Below are positions 1 to 9,115 of a stretch of DNA of 33,650 nucleotides, one piece after another (position 1 is the stretch's first letter; every line of letters begins with the position of its first letter). The stretch is from Balneolales bacterium (GTDB taxonomy: Bacteria; Bacteroidota; Rhodothermia; Balneolales; Natronogracilivirgulaceae). The stretch spans positions 1-33,650 of the forward strand of contig SLLP01000271.1 of NCBI GenBank assembly GCA_007133995.1. The letters are read 5' to 3'. Both the position numbers and the translations under genes were made by a program. The notes beneath the pieces are model-generated. The model was not told the DNA's origin. It saw only the letters and a program-made list of their open reading frames with translations, and ran no database searches.

Positions 1-1846
1 GCAGCATAAGGTGCGGGTGGGCTGTCTGAGCATCGTAAACAATAGCGGGACTGGCGGGAAAAAGGTCTGAGTTTGTTGTAAAGCCGGCCATTTCAGGCAG
101 TGATGGATAGGATGCACTAACCGGTCGGACAAAGGTGCCGGCCAGGGATCGGGCGAAAAAGTAGGCCTCCGGAATATTGTCGGAAAAGTCATAAAACTCG
201 AAAAATGATGGACTTCCGGTGTTGCTGTTATTGGGAGGGCGGGTATCCGGACCGAACCGGTTTTCGTAGACGATGATGCTGTCTCCTCGGGCAGTGATTA
301 CGGTAAAATCATTGCCTGACCACCAAAAATCGAAAGCATGACCGTTGGTGAAGCGGTTTTGCTCGAGTCCGGGTTGCCGGCCGATATCGCGAGCGCCATC
401 GGCTTCCATCAGCTGCACGCCTCTGCGGTTGCTGTTGGCATTGACCCGGTTATCTTCGATGGTGTTTCTAATCACCGCTTCATCAATATGCCAGATGAGC
501 ATACCGCCGTTGAGCAAACGGTCGTCATCAGTACCGGCGGTGCCATCGGCGCCCACGTCCGGTCCGCCGGGTAGACTCCAGTCAAAACTGCTCACGTTGA
601 CAACAACTCCGGGCTCAATGACCTGGTCGTATTGTGCCGAGTTGAACGGATCAAACCGGTCATCATCAGGAGCAATGGTGTGGGTTACATAGCTTCCGTC
701 GGGGGTGCGTATGGTGACTTCCAGCGGTTCATCGGATGGATTGCGGTGGCGGTTCTCTATCAGAAAATATTCATCTTGAGATATGGCATGACGTGCGATG
801 CTGCCCGGCATGCGCTTAGAGACGGCGGGGAGGGGTATCGGTTCGCCGGTGTCGAGCGTGATGTCAAATGGCTCTATCCATCCCAAATGCTTTTTTTCCC
901 AGGCGGAGGGCTCGGGAGGGAACAGACCAAGGTAAGAGAATATAGATGCTCCGTCCATGAGACCAAAGCGTCCAATGGCCGAAGCGCCGGTCTCGGTATT
1001 GAACAGATCGGGCAGACCCAGAAAACTGCCGATATTGGCGACAAGCAGTCCGTTGATGGAGAGTTCGAGTACAAATTCCTGACCGGTAATATCTTCGCCC
1101 GGACGTGATTGCGTCTGGGGCAGAAGTGCGGTGTTCGTGACCCGAACATCGGGGTGGCCGATGTCAAATCCATCAAAACCACTGTCATTGAGCAGACGGC
1201 TCAGTGAGCCGGGTCCCAGGTAGACGGAAGGGATGTCTTGCGGGGTTTTGATCAGGCTGGTGCCCATCAGTTCGATATTACGTCCGGAACCGGCATGGAA
1301 TACGATGAACATGGTACGGTCGGGATCATATCCCGTCAGATCGACTGAACCCGTTTCACCAACCTTCTGCCAGGCGTCTCGGGCCAGGTGAGCAAGTTTG
1401 AAATTTTCATCTCCGGTTTCACCGAGTGGAGAATAGGAGCTCATGGGCTTGTCAAGCTGAACAATATCCGGGACCACATGGTAATCGATATCGAGCAGTC
1501 CGCCCGATACGGTATGAAAATAGTTCTGTGCGAATTCAAGATGAGCATCGAAATATCCATGATCATGCGGCAGGGGGTCAATGACGATATCATCGCGTTG
1601 GAGAAACGGGAGGTCAAAGGTACCATTTCCGGTTGTGAAACGGTTGTCTTCTTCGATGAATTCAACCATCACAGCCAGAATGCGGATGGTCCCGACAGAT
1701 CTTGCGTACCGGGTTGCTTCATTGGCGGAGAAGTACGGGGAGGCCTGAAATGCATCAGCCGGGGGGGAGGCCCCGGCTGTAAAGGTGAGCAGCAGCAACC
1801 CGGATAATATGGCCAGGCTGCCACCGCTCTTCACAAAATGAAGCAT
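1..1846 (-). CDS. Exported M6-metallopeptidase-like protein with lost zinc motif (3' end outside window)
   Basis: An open frame runs without a stop from the ATG at 1846 to the left edge, giving at least 615 residues. Residues 1-30 form a signal peptide (short basic start, then a Leu-rich core ending near TAGA). Residues about 50-330 resemble the M6 (immune inhibitor A-type) peptidase domain: the family's GLPDLYD stretch is present as GLPDLFN at 277-283, followed by GRFGLMDG (292-299) and SAWEKKHLGWIEP. Directly before GLPDLF the family has HExxH; here residues 270-274 are A-N-I-G-S, so the zinc ligands and catalytic Glu are missing. It starts 34 bp after porV, in the same direction as porU and porV, which suggests a substrate or partner of type IX secretion. 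That role is inferred; the C-terminal sorting domain that would support it lies outside the window. Confidence 0.85.
   Translation of the reverse strand, partial: MLHFVKSGGSLAILSGLLLLTFTAGASPPADAFQASPYFSANEATRYARSVGTIRILAVMVEFIEEDNRFTTGNGTFDLPFLQRDDIVIDPLPHDHGYFDAHLEFAQNYFHTVSGGLLDIDYHVVPDIVQLDKPMSSYSPLGETGDENFKLAHLARDAWQKVGETGSVDLTGYDPDRTMFIVFHAGSGRNIELMGTSLIKTPQDIPSVYLGPGSLSRLLNDSGFDGFDIGHPDVRVTNTALLPQTQSRPGEDITGQEFVLELSINGLLVANIGSFLGLPDLFNTETGASAIGRFGLMDGASIFSYLGLFPPEPSAWEKKHLGWIEPFDITLDTGEPIPLPAVSKRMPGSIARHAISQDEYFLIENRHRNPSDEPLEVTIRTPDGSYVTHTIAPDDDRFDPFNSAQYDQVIEPGVVVNVSSFDWSLPGGPDVGADGTAGTDDDRLLNGGMLIWHIDEAVIRNTIEDNRVNANSNRRGVQLMEADGARDIGRQPGLEQNRFTNGHAFDFWWSGNDFTVITARGDSIIVYENRFGPDTRPPNNSNTGSPSFFEFYDFSDNIPEAYFFARSLAGTFVRPVSASYPSLPEMAGFTTNSDLFPASPAIVYDAQTAHPHLML
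1761..1767. repeat. G7 homopolymer in the signal-peptide region of the M6-like gene
   Basis: Seven consecutive G on the plus strand (C7 in the coding strand) lie about codons 27-29 of the M6-like gene. The frame is intact at this length. Such tracts can slip during replication and switch a surface gene on and off, but nothing here shows that it does. Confidence 0.5.
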
Positions 1847-1880
1847 TCGGTTACGCTAATGGTTGCAGTGAATGTAATAA

Positions 1881-3002
1881 TTAGAAGTTGAGCAGAGCTG
1901 AGAAGCGCAGGGTGTTGGCCAGCGGATGATCTTCTTCAAGTGTGTAAATATAGCTGAAGTCAACACCGAAAATGTTATAGCGCAGTCCGGCTCCAAGGGT
2001 AATGAATTCACGGCCGCCGTTATTCGGTGACTCATAAAAGTAACCGGCTCTGAGTGCAAAGAGGTTGTCGTACCAATACTCGGCTCCCATTCCGATCATG
2101 AATTGCTCAATCAACGGTACTTCTACCGTCCCCTGGCCATCATTTCTTGCCAGAGTGTCCCAGGAACCGACAAGTGCGCGCAGAGAGCTCATGCCTGTTC
2201 CATCGTCTTCCATGCGGGCCATGATCTTGGATATGTCATTGCTGATCGTGATGGTATTGAAACCGTTTCGGTCGAGATCCATTTTGTAGGCCCAGCCCAA
2301 GCGAAGCAGGGTGGGGAGTGCGTCTTTCTGGGCTTCATCGGTGTACTGGATGGACGGACCCATATTGGACAGGTTGAAGCCTGCTCTTACCTGAGCTTGC
2401 CGGTCGGCAACCGAAAAGGGCGTTGAGCGGTACATGCCAGCGATATCGACGCCAACGCTGGTGCCGTTTCGCGCGGTCTGGCCACTGACATCAGTGCCAG
2501 GGGGGACGAGATTGCTGAAGATGAATCTGATTCCGGTACCCAGCGCGAAATTCTCGTTGATTTTGAATCCGTATGAAACACCGGAGGCAAACTCGTAACT
2601 GGAGAAGGTGCCAAGGAGGTTGTTTGCTTCATCCCGCAGCTCCTGTTCACCCAGGTTCAGGAAGGTGATGTGGGCGCCGATAGCGCCGATACCCTCTACA
2701 TAATATCGACCGGCGAGATAGTCGTAAAACATATCCACTCCGAAATTGGGCAGCCAGTCGGCATGGGTGAAGTTTACTTCGTGTCCCTCCTGAAATGCAA
2801 GCCCTGCAGGATTCCAGAATATGGCTGTCGCATTATCGGCAAGGGCCACACCGGCATTACCCATGCCGGCTGTGCGGGAGTCGGGTTCAATCTGTAGAAA
2901 AGGAACAGCGGTTGAGGCAACCTGTGCCAATGATACACTGCTTGATATAACAAAAAGCGCGGTAATAGCGGCGGTTATGATGGTGTTTTTCATGATAGAC
3001 AT
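1881..3002 (-). CDS. porV: PorV-family type IX secretion outer-membrane protein
   Basis: This 373-aa protein has an N-terminal signal peptide (cleavage likely after SVSLAQ) and then the PorV/PorQ signature: PFLQIEPDSRTAGMGNAGVA followed by AIFWNPAGLAF. The rest is alternating beta-strand sequence ending in ALLNF, as expected for an outer-membrane barrel with a terminal Phe. PorV (LptO) is a FadL-like barrel that receives type IX cargo from the translocon and presents it to the PorU sortase. Its length is close to that of known PorV proteins. It lies 46 bp downstream of porU in the same direction, the classical partnership, which favours PorV over the related PorQ. The start could also be the Met at residue 4. 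Confidence 0.88.
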   Translation of the reverse strand: MSIMKNTIITAAITALFVISSSVSLAQVASTAVPFLQIEPDSRTAGMGNAGVALADNATAIFWNPAGLAFQEGHEVNFTHADWLPNFGVDMFYDYLAGRYYVEGIGAIGAHITFLNLGEQELRDEANNLLGTFSSYEFASGVSYGFKINENFALGTGIRFIFSNLVPPGTDVSGQTARNGTSVGVDIAGMYRSTPFSVADRQAQVRAGFNLSNMGPSIQYTDEAQKDALPTLLRLGWAYKMDLDRNGFNTITISNDISKIMARMEDDGTGMSSLRALVGSWDTLARNDGQGTVEVPLIEQFMIGMGAEYWYDNLFALRAGYFYESPNNGGREFITLGAGLRYNIFGVDFSYIYTLEEDHPLANTLRFSALLNF

Positions 3003-3048
3003 GGTTACGATAGCTCTGATTTGATTGTATTGTAAAATAATGAAAAAA

Positions 3049-6000
3049 TTAGCGTAAAATTACAAGTCGCTCTACTTTATCCCGGATCTGTCGTCCCTGA
3101 TCCGTATTTACTTGTACCTGCACGTGGTACAGATAGGTTCCCGACGCCAGACGATGCTGGTCGTCGTCTCTTCCGTGCCAATCGATTATCACCATGTTTC
3201 CTTTGGGTATGTAATCCTCACGGCGTATGGTTGTTACCGGTTTACCAGTTAACGTATAAATCCGGATATTAATATTCATCGAGGTACGGGGCTGATTGTG
3301 TTCAAACACAAAGCTGGTAAAGTTGTGCATGGGATTGGGATAGTTGAATATGTTGCGAATCTGCAGATCCTGGCTGTCCAACACCTGAAAGGAAACCTCG
3401 GATTCGCCAAGGTTGTTGAACACGTCCCATGCACGGATTCGGAGGTGGTAATGACCTTCTTCAAGCTGGTTTAGCGGATATTCGATGCGGCCACTTGTAA
3501 AATTATCCAGGTTGCTCTGGTAAAACTCATTAAGCGTGATATTCCTGCGACTGGACGGATCATCGCTGCGCTCCAACCGGGCAACGATCTCGTGGCCCAC
3601 GCCTGCTCCCGTGGTGTTTATGCCGGCGTTATCAGAAAGCAGCACGATGAGTTGCGGTGAGTCATCGACTACGCCGCCATCTACGAACAATTCGTCATTC
3701 ATGTAGATTTCAATTTCTGGCCCGCGTTCATCATCTATGGCATCCGGATTGCGACCGCGAATGCGGAAATTGGAGTTAGAACCCACAGCGTCCCGGTCCC
3801 GCTCTCGGGCATAAGTCTGTATCCTTCCGGGATTCATGGAGTAGGAGACATCCTTGGGTATGATGAATTCGCTTTCAAAGTGCCCGCCGGAAACAGAAAC
3901 CCTTCCATTGAAAAGCGCATCGGTCTGCACGAAGTATCCGCAATCATCAAGCCAGCAGCCTGGAGATTCAAGCCAGTCAAAATCGGGGTATCTCACCAGT
4001 CGTCGTGCGTCGAAAACACGGACGTTGGCCTCGCCGTCAAAGGAGGTGTTTACCGTGCCTCGGGATTGACTGATGTGGCCGGATACGGTGACACGATCAA
4101 GGGCGCGAAGTTCAAAGAGCGTGTCCGGTAGAATTTCCGAGTCGTTGATATGCGTGATTTCGACCTGGGATGTGGGCAGTCCAATGCGCATGGCCGGATC
4201 GCCCAGTAAAATAAACTTGCGCGAATTGAACTCCCTGCCGACCGGGGTGATTTTGGTGTTGCGAAAGATGTCGCCCAGCCGCTGGGGCTTGCCGTTTGCA
4301 TCTCTGCGCGTCATCTCACGGGTCAAGGCAATGTTGAGCCCGAAATTCAGAATTTCAGGATTTGGTGAGGTATAGACCACCCGCGTGGTCGTAAGTGCTG
4401 CAATGAGGCCGCCGTCGGGATGGAGCAGCATCTTTTCTGCTCCCGAGTTGTCTTCTGTGTCGTCGAAGCGGCCGAAGGAGCAGGTGGCAGTGACCATGAT
4501 GCTCAGACGGTTGCGATTCGTCAGGCGTCCAATGTCATCGGAGGTAAATAGACGCTGATCCGTCAGAAACTGTTCCGCTCCGTGACCCGAGAAGTTGAAT
4601 ACCAGGGTACCGTCGTTAATGCGGTCGACCATCGCCAGGGTAGCCTGGGGGACGCGTGGTCCTGCACTGGTATTTTCGGTAGGATAGGAGATCTGGTATA
4701 TTTTTTCCAGGCGGATACCCGTTTCGTCCTGGTCAATCAATTCGGCGGTTCCATCGGCATTGAGAATATGCAGGTCGCGGTCATTGCTTCTTCCGGCAGC
4801 ATGATCGTCTGCAATGAATGTGAACAGACTACGCCAGTCGCCACGACTTCTGGGATCCTCATAGTCCTTGATCTTGTCAACCAGTAGCCGGGCCTCCTCA
4901 ATGCTCTGGATCGGCAGGCGGCCTACGCCGATATCCATCAGGTTGATCGGGTTATCCGGGCTTGAAGTGCGTGGCCACAATCCCTCGTCATCACCCATGA
5001 ATGTAAAGAAATCGTCGCTGCCATAGCTGTTAACCCGGTCGATGGATTCTTCGCTTTGGTAGGTGAAAACATAATTCCGCATCACAGGATTGCCGATCAC
5101 TCCTTTGTAGTCGTAGGTGGTACCGCCGAACATGAGCAGATATTCGGGACGTTTTTGCTCAGCCGCGGTACCACGGTCGTACAGGTATTTTACGTAATCA
5201 CGAATAGCGACAAAATCAGGTACCCCTCCGTTGAATTCGTTAAATATCTGCTTCTGAGTTACCACAACCGGAGTGAGCCCGTCCCGGTCACGACGGTATT
5301 CGGCCAGGCGCTGCGCCTCCTCCAGAAAATCTTCCGCCGTAATGATCACATAGTCCGGATAACCCGAAGGGTCCCGGATATTCTGATTTGGTATGATCTG
5401 CCCTGAAGGCGGAGTCCGGAACGAGCTCTGGGCGATAAAACGACGGTCTTGAGCTGAGGAATGGACCACGGTGTGAGTGTTGCCATCCTGAGATACGTCC
5501 ATGCGCACCGGCTGCACAGGATTGGTGATATCCAGGACGATCGGTACCTGCGAAAATCCGCTCAGCCGATAACGGACAAGGTTTCCATCCCCATCTTCCG
5601 GCGGATGAAAAAGCAGCCGGTTGCCCTGTGCCTGCAGCGCCCGGTCGGCACGAATGCGAATCCAATTCACCCAGCCGCGCGATGCATTGGAAGGATTCTG
5701 GAAGTTGGCACTAATGGTGATGATGTCATTGTTCAGGGAGAAGCCGGTTAGGGTGTGACGCGCTTCGGCTACCCGGGCTGAGAGACCGGTGGCACGGGTA
5801 AGGGAGTTGATACGATTGATCGTCAGATCGGGGTAGGCTGTACTGCCGTTTACGGTGAAACTGAATCGCGATGGTGTAGGCGATGTGGAACGGGCAGCCA
5901 TGGAAACCCAGATTTCAACATCCGAGCCATTTTGGAAACCGGCGAGTGTGTCGGTAAAAATGGTCCGGGATGGAGAACTGACCGGGTCAAAGCCCTGACC

Positions 6001-7050
6001 GAACCACTGCGTGCCCGATTTTATCCGTGACTCTGATTTTTCACGATCCTGCTCCAGCCAACGGAAATCACGAAAATGGCTTACGTCCCGTGCAGGTGAT
6101 CCGGCAGGAGAGGTGGTGGTCATTCTCTTTCCGCGCTCAGCCCCGATGGTAAGAAATACAATATTCTGTGTGCTGAATGGGTGCAGGCGATGTTCAAACT
6201 GGCTTAAAATGTTGTTGAAATAGGTACGGTTCGGTCCGTTGGCGAAGAAAAGGATGCGATCCTGTGAATCAAAGCTGCCGTTGGATTCTCCCTCAACAAT
6301 GATAGGGATCTGGGCAAGCTGCGGCCGCGGATCGTTGTTCCTGCGTGGCAGTTCGTAGCCGGGTGTGGTCCAGATCTGGATGTTTCGTGGATCGATATCA
6401 GATACACTGATTCCCAACTCTTCCAGATAGTCGGCATCGATGTGGTAGATATGATCCTCAGGGATGGGAATTCTGTACCACTGACCGGATGCCAGCTGAT
6501 TGGAGGCAATTTGGACACTGGATGACAGTAGATCCGCGGAGTCATCAGTACGCGGGACAGTGCGACCTTCAATACCTGGTATGGCGCCGGGACGCTCCGA
6601 TGGGCTGGCAACATCAAAGACCCGGATACGCATGCGACGCACTACCTGAAATGTCGTGCTCTCCGATGCATTCTGTCGCGCGATGTGAATGGTGAGTGGG
6701 ACTACCGTTTTCCCACGGGAATTCCCGGGTTCACCGATTTGGATCACGGGAGTGTCACGGCTGGCAATAAGGAATTGCTCTGGATGCCTGACGTAGCGCA
6801 TTTGACTGGAATCGGCCCGCACCGGTACAATCTCCTGCTGCATGACACGATACTGCGCCTCGCCGTTCTGCCAAGGAACCATCAGGTAATCAGGAGCGGT
6901 GATGTTCAGGCTTTCATTGACCAACTCAAAGTCCGTAAACTCAGCCGTCGTACTCACCACTCGCAGCTGCTGAGCGCTGGCGGACAATAATCCGCATAAA
7001 AGCAGTAAAAATAAAGCTGCTGACGCTATGATCGATCTTTGTATTGCCAT
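3049..7050 (-). CDS. porU: Type IX secretion system sortase PorU (C25 gingipain-like)
   Basis: A large exported protein; the frame extends to an ATG at 7074 (1341 aa), but the Met at residue 9 (7050) gives a better signal peptide ending in SASAQ. Numbering here is for the 1341-aa form. Residues about 570-965 form the C25 peptidase domain. The catalytic His is in NFSGHG (H831) and the catalytic Cys in TATCSFGRFDD (C865), followed by GGLIAALTTTRVVY. The C-terminal about 100 residues (YPNPMHNFTSFVF, then GTYLYHVQV and KVERLVILR) are a FlgD-like/type IX C-terminal Ig-like domain. PorU is a surface protease that cleaves the C-terminal signal of type IX cargo and attaches the cargo to lipopolysaccharide. 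The active site is intact. It heads the porU-porV-M6-like operon. Confidence 0.92.
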   Translation of the reverse strand: MAIQRSIIASAALFLLLLCGLLSASAQQLRVVSTTAEFTDFELVNESLNITAPDYLMVPWQNGEAQYRVMQQEIVPVRADSSQMRYVRHPEQFLIASRDTPVIQIGEPGNSRGKTVVPLTIHIARQNASESTTFQVVRRMRIRVFDVASPSERPGAIPGIEGRTVPRTDDSADLLSSSVQIASNQLASGQWYRIPIPEDHIYHIDADYLEELGISVSDIDPRNIQIWTTPGYELPRRNNDPRPQLAQIPIIVEGESNGSFDSQDRILFFANGPNRTYFNNILSQFEHRLHPFSTQNIVFLTIGAERGKRMTTTSPAGSPARDVSHFRDFRWLEQDREKSESRIKSGTQWFGQGFDPVSSPSRTIFTDTLAGFQNGSDVEIWVSMAARSTSPTPSRFSFTVNGSTAYPDLTINRINSLTRATGLSARVAEARHTLTGFSLNNDIITISANFQNPSNASRGWVNWIRIRADRALQAQGNRLLFHPPEDGDGNLVRYRLSGFSQVPIVLDITNPVQPVRMDVSQDGNTHTVVHSSAQDRRFIAQSSFRTPPSGQIIPNQNIRDPSGYPDYVIITAEDFLEEAQRLAEYRRDRDGLTPVVVTQKQIFNEFNGGVPDFVAIRDYVKYLYDRGTAAEQKRPEYLLMFGGTTYDYKGVIGNPVMRNYVFTYQSEESIDRVNSYGSDDFFTFMGDDEGLWPRTSSPDNPINLMDIGVGRLPIQSIEEARLLVDKIKDYEDPRSRGDWRSLFTFIADDHAAGRSNDRDLHILNADGTAELIDQDETGIRLEKIYQISYPTENTSAGPRVPQATLAMVDRINDGTLVFNFSGHGAEQFLTDQRLFTSDDIGRLTNRNRLSIMVTATCSFGRFDDTEDNSGAEKMLLHPDGGLIAALTTTRVVYTSPNPEILNFGLNIALTREMTRRDANGKPQRLGDIFRNTKITPVGREFNSRKFILLGDPAMRIGLPTSQVEITHINDSEILPDTLFELRALDRVTVSGHISQSRGTVNTSFDGEANVRVFDARRLVRYPDFDWLESPGCWLDDCGYFVQTDALFNGRVSVSGGHFESEFIIPKDVSYSMNPGRIQTYARERDRDAVGSNSNFRIRGRNPDAIDDERGPEIEIYMNDELFVDGGVVDDSPQLIVLLSDNAGINTTGAGVGHEIVARLERSDDPSSRRNITLNEFYQSNLDNFTSGRIEYPLNQLEEGHYHLRIRAWDVFNNLGESEVSFQVLDSQDLQIRNIFNYPNPMHNFTSFVFEHNQPRTSMNINIRIYTLTGKPVTTIRREDYIPKGNMVIIDWHGRDDDQHRLASGTYLYHVQVQVNTDQGRQIRDKVERLVILR

Positions 7051-7074
7051 TAACTGGGCGGTGTCAGGAAACAC

Positions 7075-7309
7075 CAGAGTAAAACAGGTTAAAGTTGTTG
7101 GGTTGCAAGATATCTCTTAATCTCTTTCGGCTCACGGTTTCTAATGCGGTTCGGAGTTCGCTTTCGAGGTATCGTCAGCCGGTTAACCCGGAGTCTGTAA
7201 CCAGTAACACAATAGGCAATATCATTATTATTGATGGGTTCCAGACAAATTACATCCAAGCGCTATCAAAGTCAAAAAAAGTTGCCGTGATTTATCGTTA
7301 CGATAGGGC
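7075..7309. other. Intergenic region upstream of porU
   Basis: This 235-bp spacer between the thiolase stop and the porU start should hold the porU promoter. On the minus strand there is a TTTG followed by a TAATTTG near 7240-7270, similar to but not matching the Bacteroidota consensus TAnnTTTG. A small 5-bp palindrome (TATCG/CGATA) lies at about 7294-7306. I see no gene here; the 72-aa plus-strand frame has no recognisable content. Confidence 0.35.
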
Positions 7310-8491
7310 TTAAGATAATCTCTCAATCACCATGGCCGATGCACCGCCGCCGCCGTTGCTGATACCGGCGCAACCCCACTGTTTGTCGTAACGGCGCAGG
7401 GCATGGATCAGCGTGACAAGAATTCGGGCGCCGGAACACCCAAGCGGATGACCGAGTCCGATCGCGCCGCCATGAATATTCACTTTCTGAAGATCTGCTT
7501 TCAAGAGTTCCGCATTGACCAGGCTCACAACGGCAAAGTCCTCATTGATCTCAAGCAGGTCCATATCTTCAACGCTTTTATCAGCCCGATCGAGTGCGCG
7601 GCTTATGGCTATCGAAGCGGTTGTGGTGTACCATTCGGGTGCCTGGGCGGCACTGGCATGACTTACCAACCGGGCGACAGGCGGAATGCCGAGCTCCATT
7701 GCCTTGCTTTCGCTCATCAGGAGCAGGGCGGCAGCGCCATCATTTAGTGGAGCTGTGTTGGCTGTGGTCACCGTACCGTCTTTTTCGAATGCAGGCGCCA
7801 GCTTCTGAAGTTTGGTGAAATCCACACGATCGGTCTCCTCATCCCGGCTGATTACATCAGCCTTGCCTCTCCGGTTCCTCACTTTCACGGTAGCAATTTC
7901 CGAATCAAAAGCTCCCTGGTCGCGGGCTTCGATGGCCCGGCGGCACGATTCCATCGCGTACTCATCCTGTTGATCCCGTGTGATTCCGTATGTCCTGGCA
8001 CAAAGCTCGGCGGCATTCCCCATATAGAATTTCTTGAAGACATCCCACAGGCCGTCCCGGATGATGCCATCCACCATTCTGCTGTGACCAAGACTGACAC
8101 CAAAGCGGGCATCGCTCATATAGTGGGGAACATTGCTCATGCTCTCCATTCCTCCGGCAACCATCAGCCGTGTATCGCCGGTCTGGATCTGTTGCATGGC
8201 GTATATCACGGCCTTGATGCCGGATGCGCCCACTTTATCCACGGTGCAGCACGGAGTGGTGTTCTTGAGCCCGGCTTTGAGCGCTGCCTGTCTGCCGGGA
8301 GCCTGACCGAGTCCGGCTGACAGAACATTACCCATTACCACCTCTTCGATGAGATCCGGATTCAGGCCATTGGTCTTGAACAGGGCCCCGATGGTTACCG
8401 CTCCCAGGTCCGGAGCGGACAGTGGTTTCAGCGCTCCGCCGAATGCCCCGATTGGAGTGCGCATGGCATCTATGACGACGACCTGCTCCAT
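7310..8491 (-). CDS. Thiolase-family protein (ACAT-type) lacking both catalytic cysteines
   Basis: The family start VVVIDAMRTPIGAFGG supports the Met at 8491 (393 aa); a longer frame starts at 8530. The sequence follows acetyl-CoA acetyltransferases throughout: QAPGRQAALKAGL, VAGGMESMSNVPHYM, LNDGAAALLLMSE, INEDFAVV, NIHGGAIGLGHPLGCSGARI, SNGGGGASAMVIE. The base catalytic His is present (H348) and Asn316 is kept. However, the nucleophile motif, normally NKVCASG, reads DKVGASG (Gly88), and the second catalytic Cys, normally in ICNGGG, reads ISNGGG (Ser378); NEAF is NEDF. Both cysteine changes are one base from TGC. Normal thiolase chemistry is therefore unlikely; it may bind acyl-CoA, act as a scaffold, or have a new activity. 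Nearby Cys81 and Cys82 could in theory substitute. It is the last gene of a run with the PLP enzyme and the lipoprotein. Confidence 0.9.
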   Translation of the reverse strand: MEQVVVIDAMRTPIGAFGGALKPLSAPDLGAVTIGALFKTNGLNPDLIEEVVMGNVLSAGLGQAPGRQAALKAGLKNTTPCCTVDKVGASGIKAVIYAMQQIQTGDTRLMVAGGMESMSNVPHYMSDARFGVSLGHSRMVDGIIRDGLWDVFKKFYMGNAAELCARTYGITRDQQDEYAMESCRRAIEARDQGAFDSEIATVKVRNRRGKADVISRDEETDRVDFTKLQKLAPAFEKDGTVTTANTAPLNDGAAALLLMSESKAMELGIPPVARLVSHASAAQAPEWYTTTASIAISRALDRADKSVEDMDLLEINEDFAVVSLVNAELLKADLQKVNIHGGAIGLGHPLGCSGARILVTLIHALRRYDKQWGCAGISNGGGGASAMVIERLS

Positions 8492-8548
8492 TTGGTTGTA
8501 GTTAGGATGATGATGGATGTGGCCGGTCATTGCAGACCGGCACCGAAA

Positions 8549-9091
8549 TCAAATATCGGACTCATCCCGCCAGGAAACAAGACGCCAGTTGGCAGTCTCA
8601 TCCGGCCGGGTTAGCACAAAGCTTGCAGAACCATCACTTCGGAAAGGTGGTTCCGAAGGTGAAACAACGACCGTGAGATTAAAACGCCGGATAACAAGCA
8701 TGGACTCTGCGGCTGATTCGTCCTGTGTGCTCATCGGTATCTGATCAATGATGTTGTTCCACCTCAGGGAGATATCGTAGCTTTGAGAAAACATGTTGTA
8801 GGTGCTGTTCATCTCCTCCGACCTGCCCCAGGTGATATCAACATTACGGTCGTCATCACGAAACGTGAATGTGAAATTGGGGTGGATGAGCGGTCCGTAC
8901 AGCGAGGTGTCCCGCAGTTCATATGATTTCTGGAAGCGAGTGTAAAAGCCTTCGATGGTGGATGGGTCACCAAGCAGATCGACAATCGGGTCGCCCTCCA
9001 GCTCACCAGGAGCAAAAGGGTTGATGCATCCGGCTGTAAAAAGCGGAAGTAACAGGATCAACTGCCAGAGCGGTGTAACTTTTCGGATCAT
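8549..9091 (-). CDS. Small lipoprotein of unknown function
   Basis: A 180-aa protein with a type II signal peptide: a basic start, a hydrophobic core and the lipobox LFTAGC, so Cys22 would be lipidated. The mature part (PSTIEGFYTRFQKSYELRDTSLY, then HPNFTFTF, and WRLVSWRDE at the end) has the size and pattern of an NTF2/SnoaL-like domain, but I do not recognise a named family. It sits 24 bp after the PLP enzyme and ends close to the thiolase start, so the three are probably cotranscribed. No catalytic motif is apparent. Confidence 0.8.
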   Translation of the reverse strand: MIRKVTPLWQLILLLPLFTAGCINPFAPGELEGDPIVDLLGDPSTIEGFYTRFQKSYELRDTSLYGPLIHPNFTFTFRDDDRNVDITWGRSEEMNSTYNMFSQSYDISLRWNNIIDQIPMSTQDESAAESMLVIRRFNLTVVVSPSEPPFRSDGSASFVLTRPDETANWRLVSWRDESDI

Positions 9092-9115
9092 CTGACGGGT
9101 AATGGATTCAATTCT

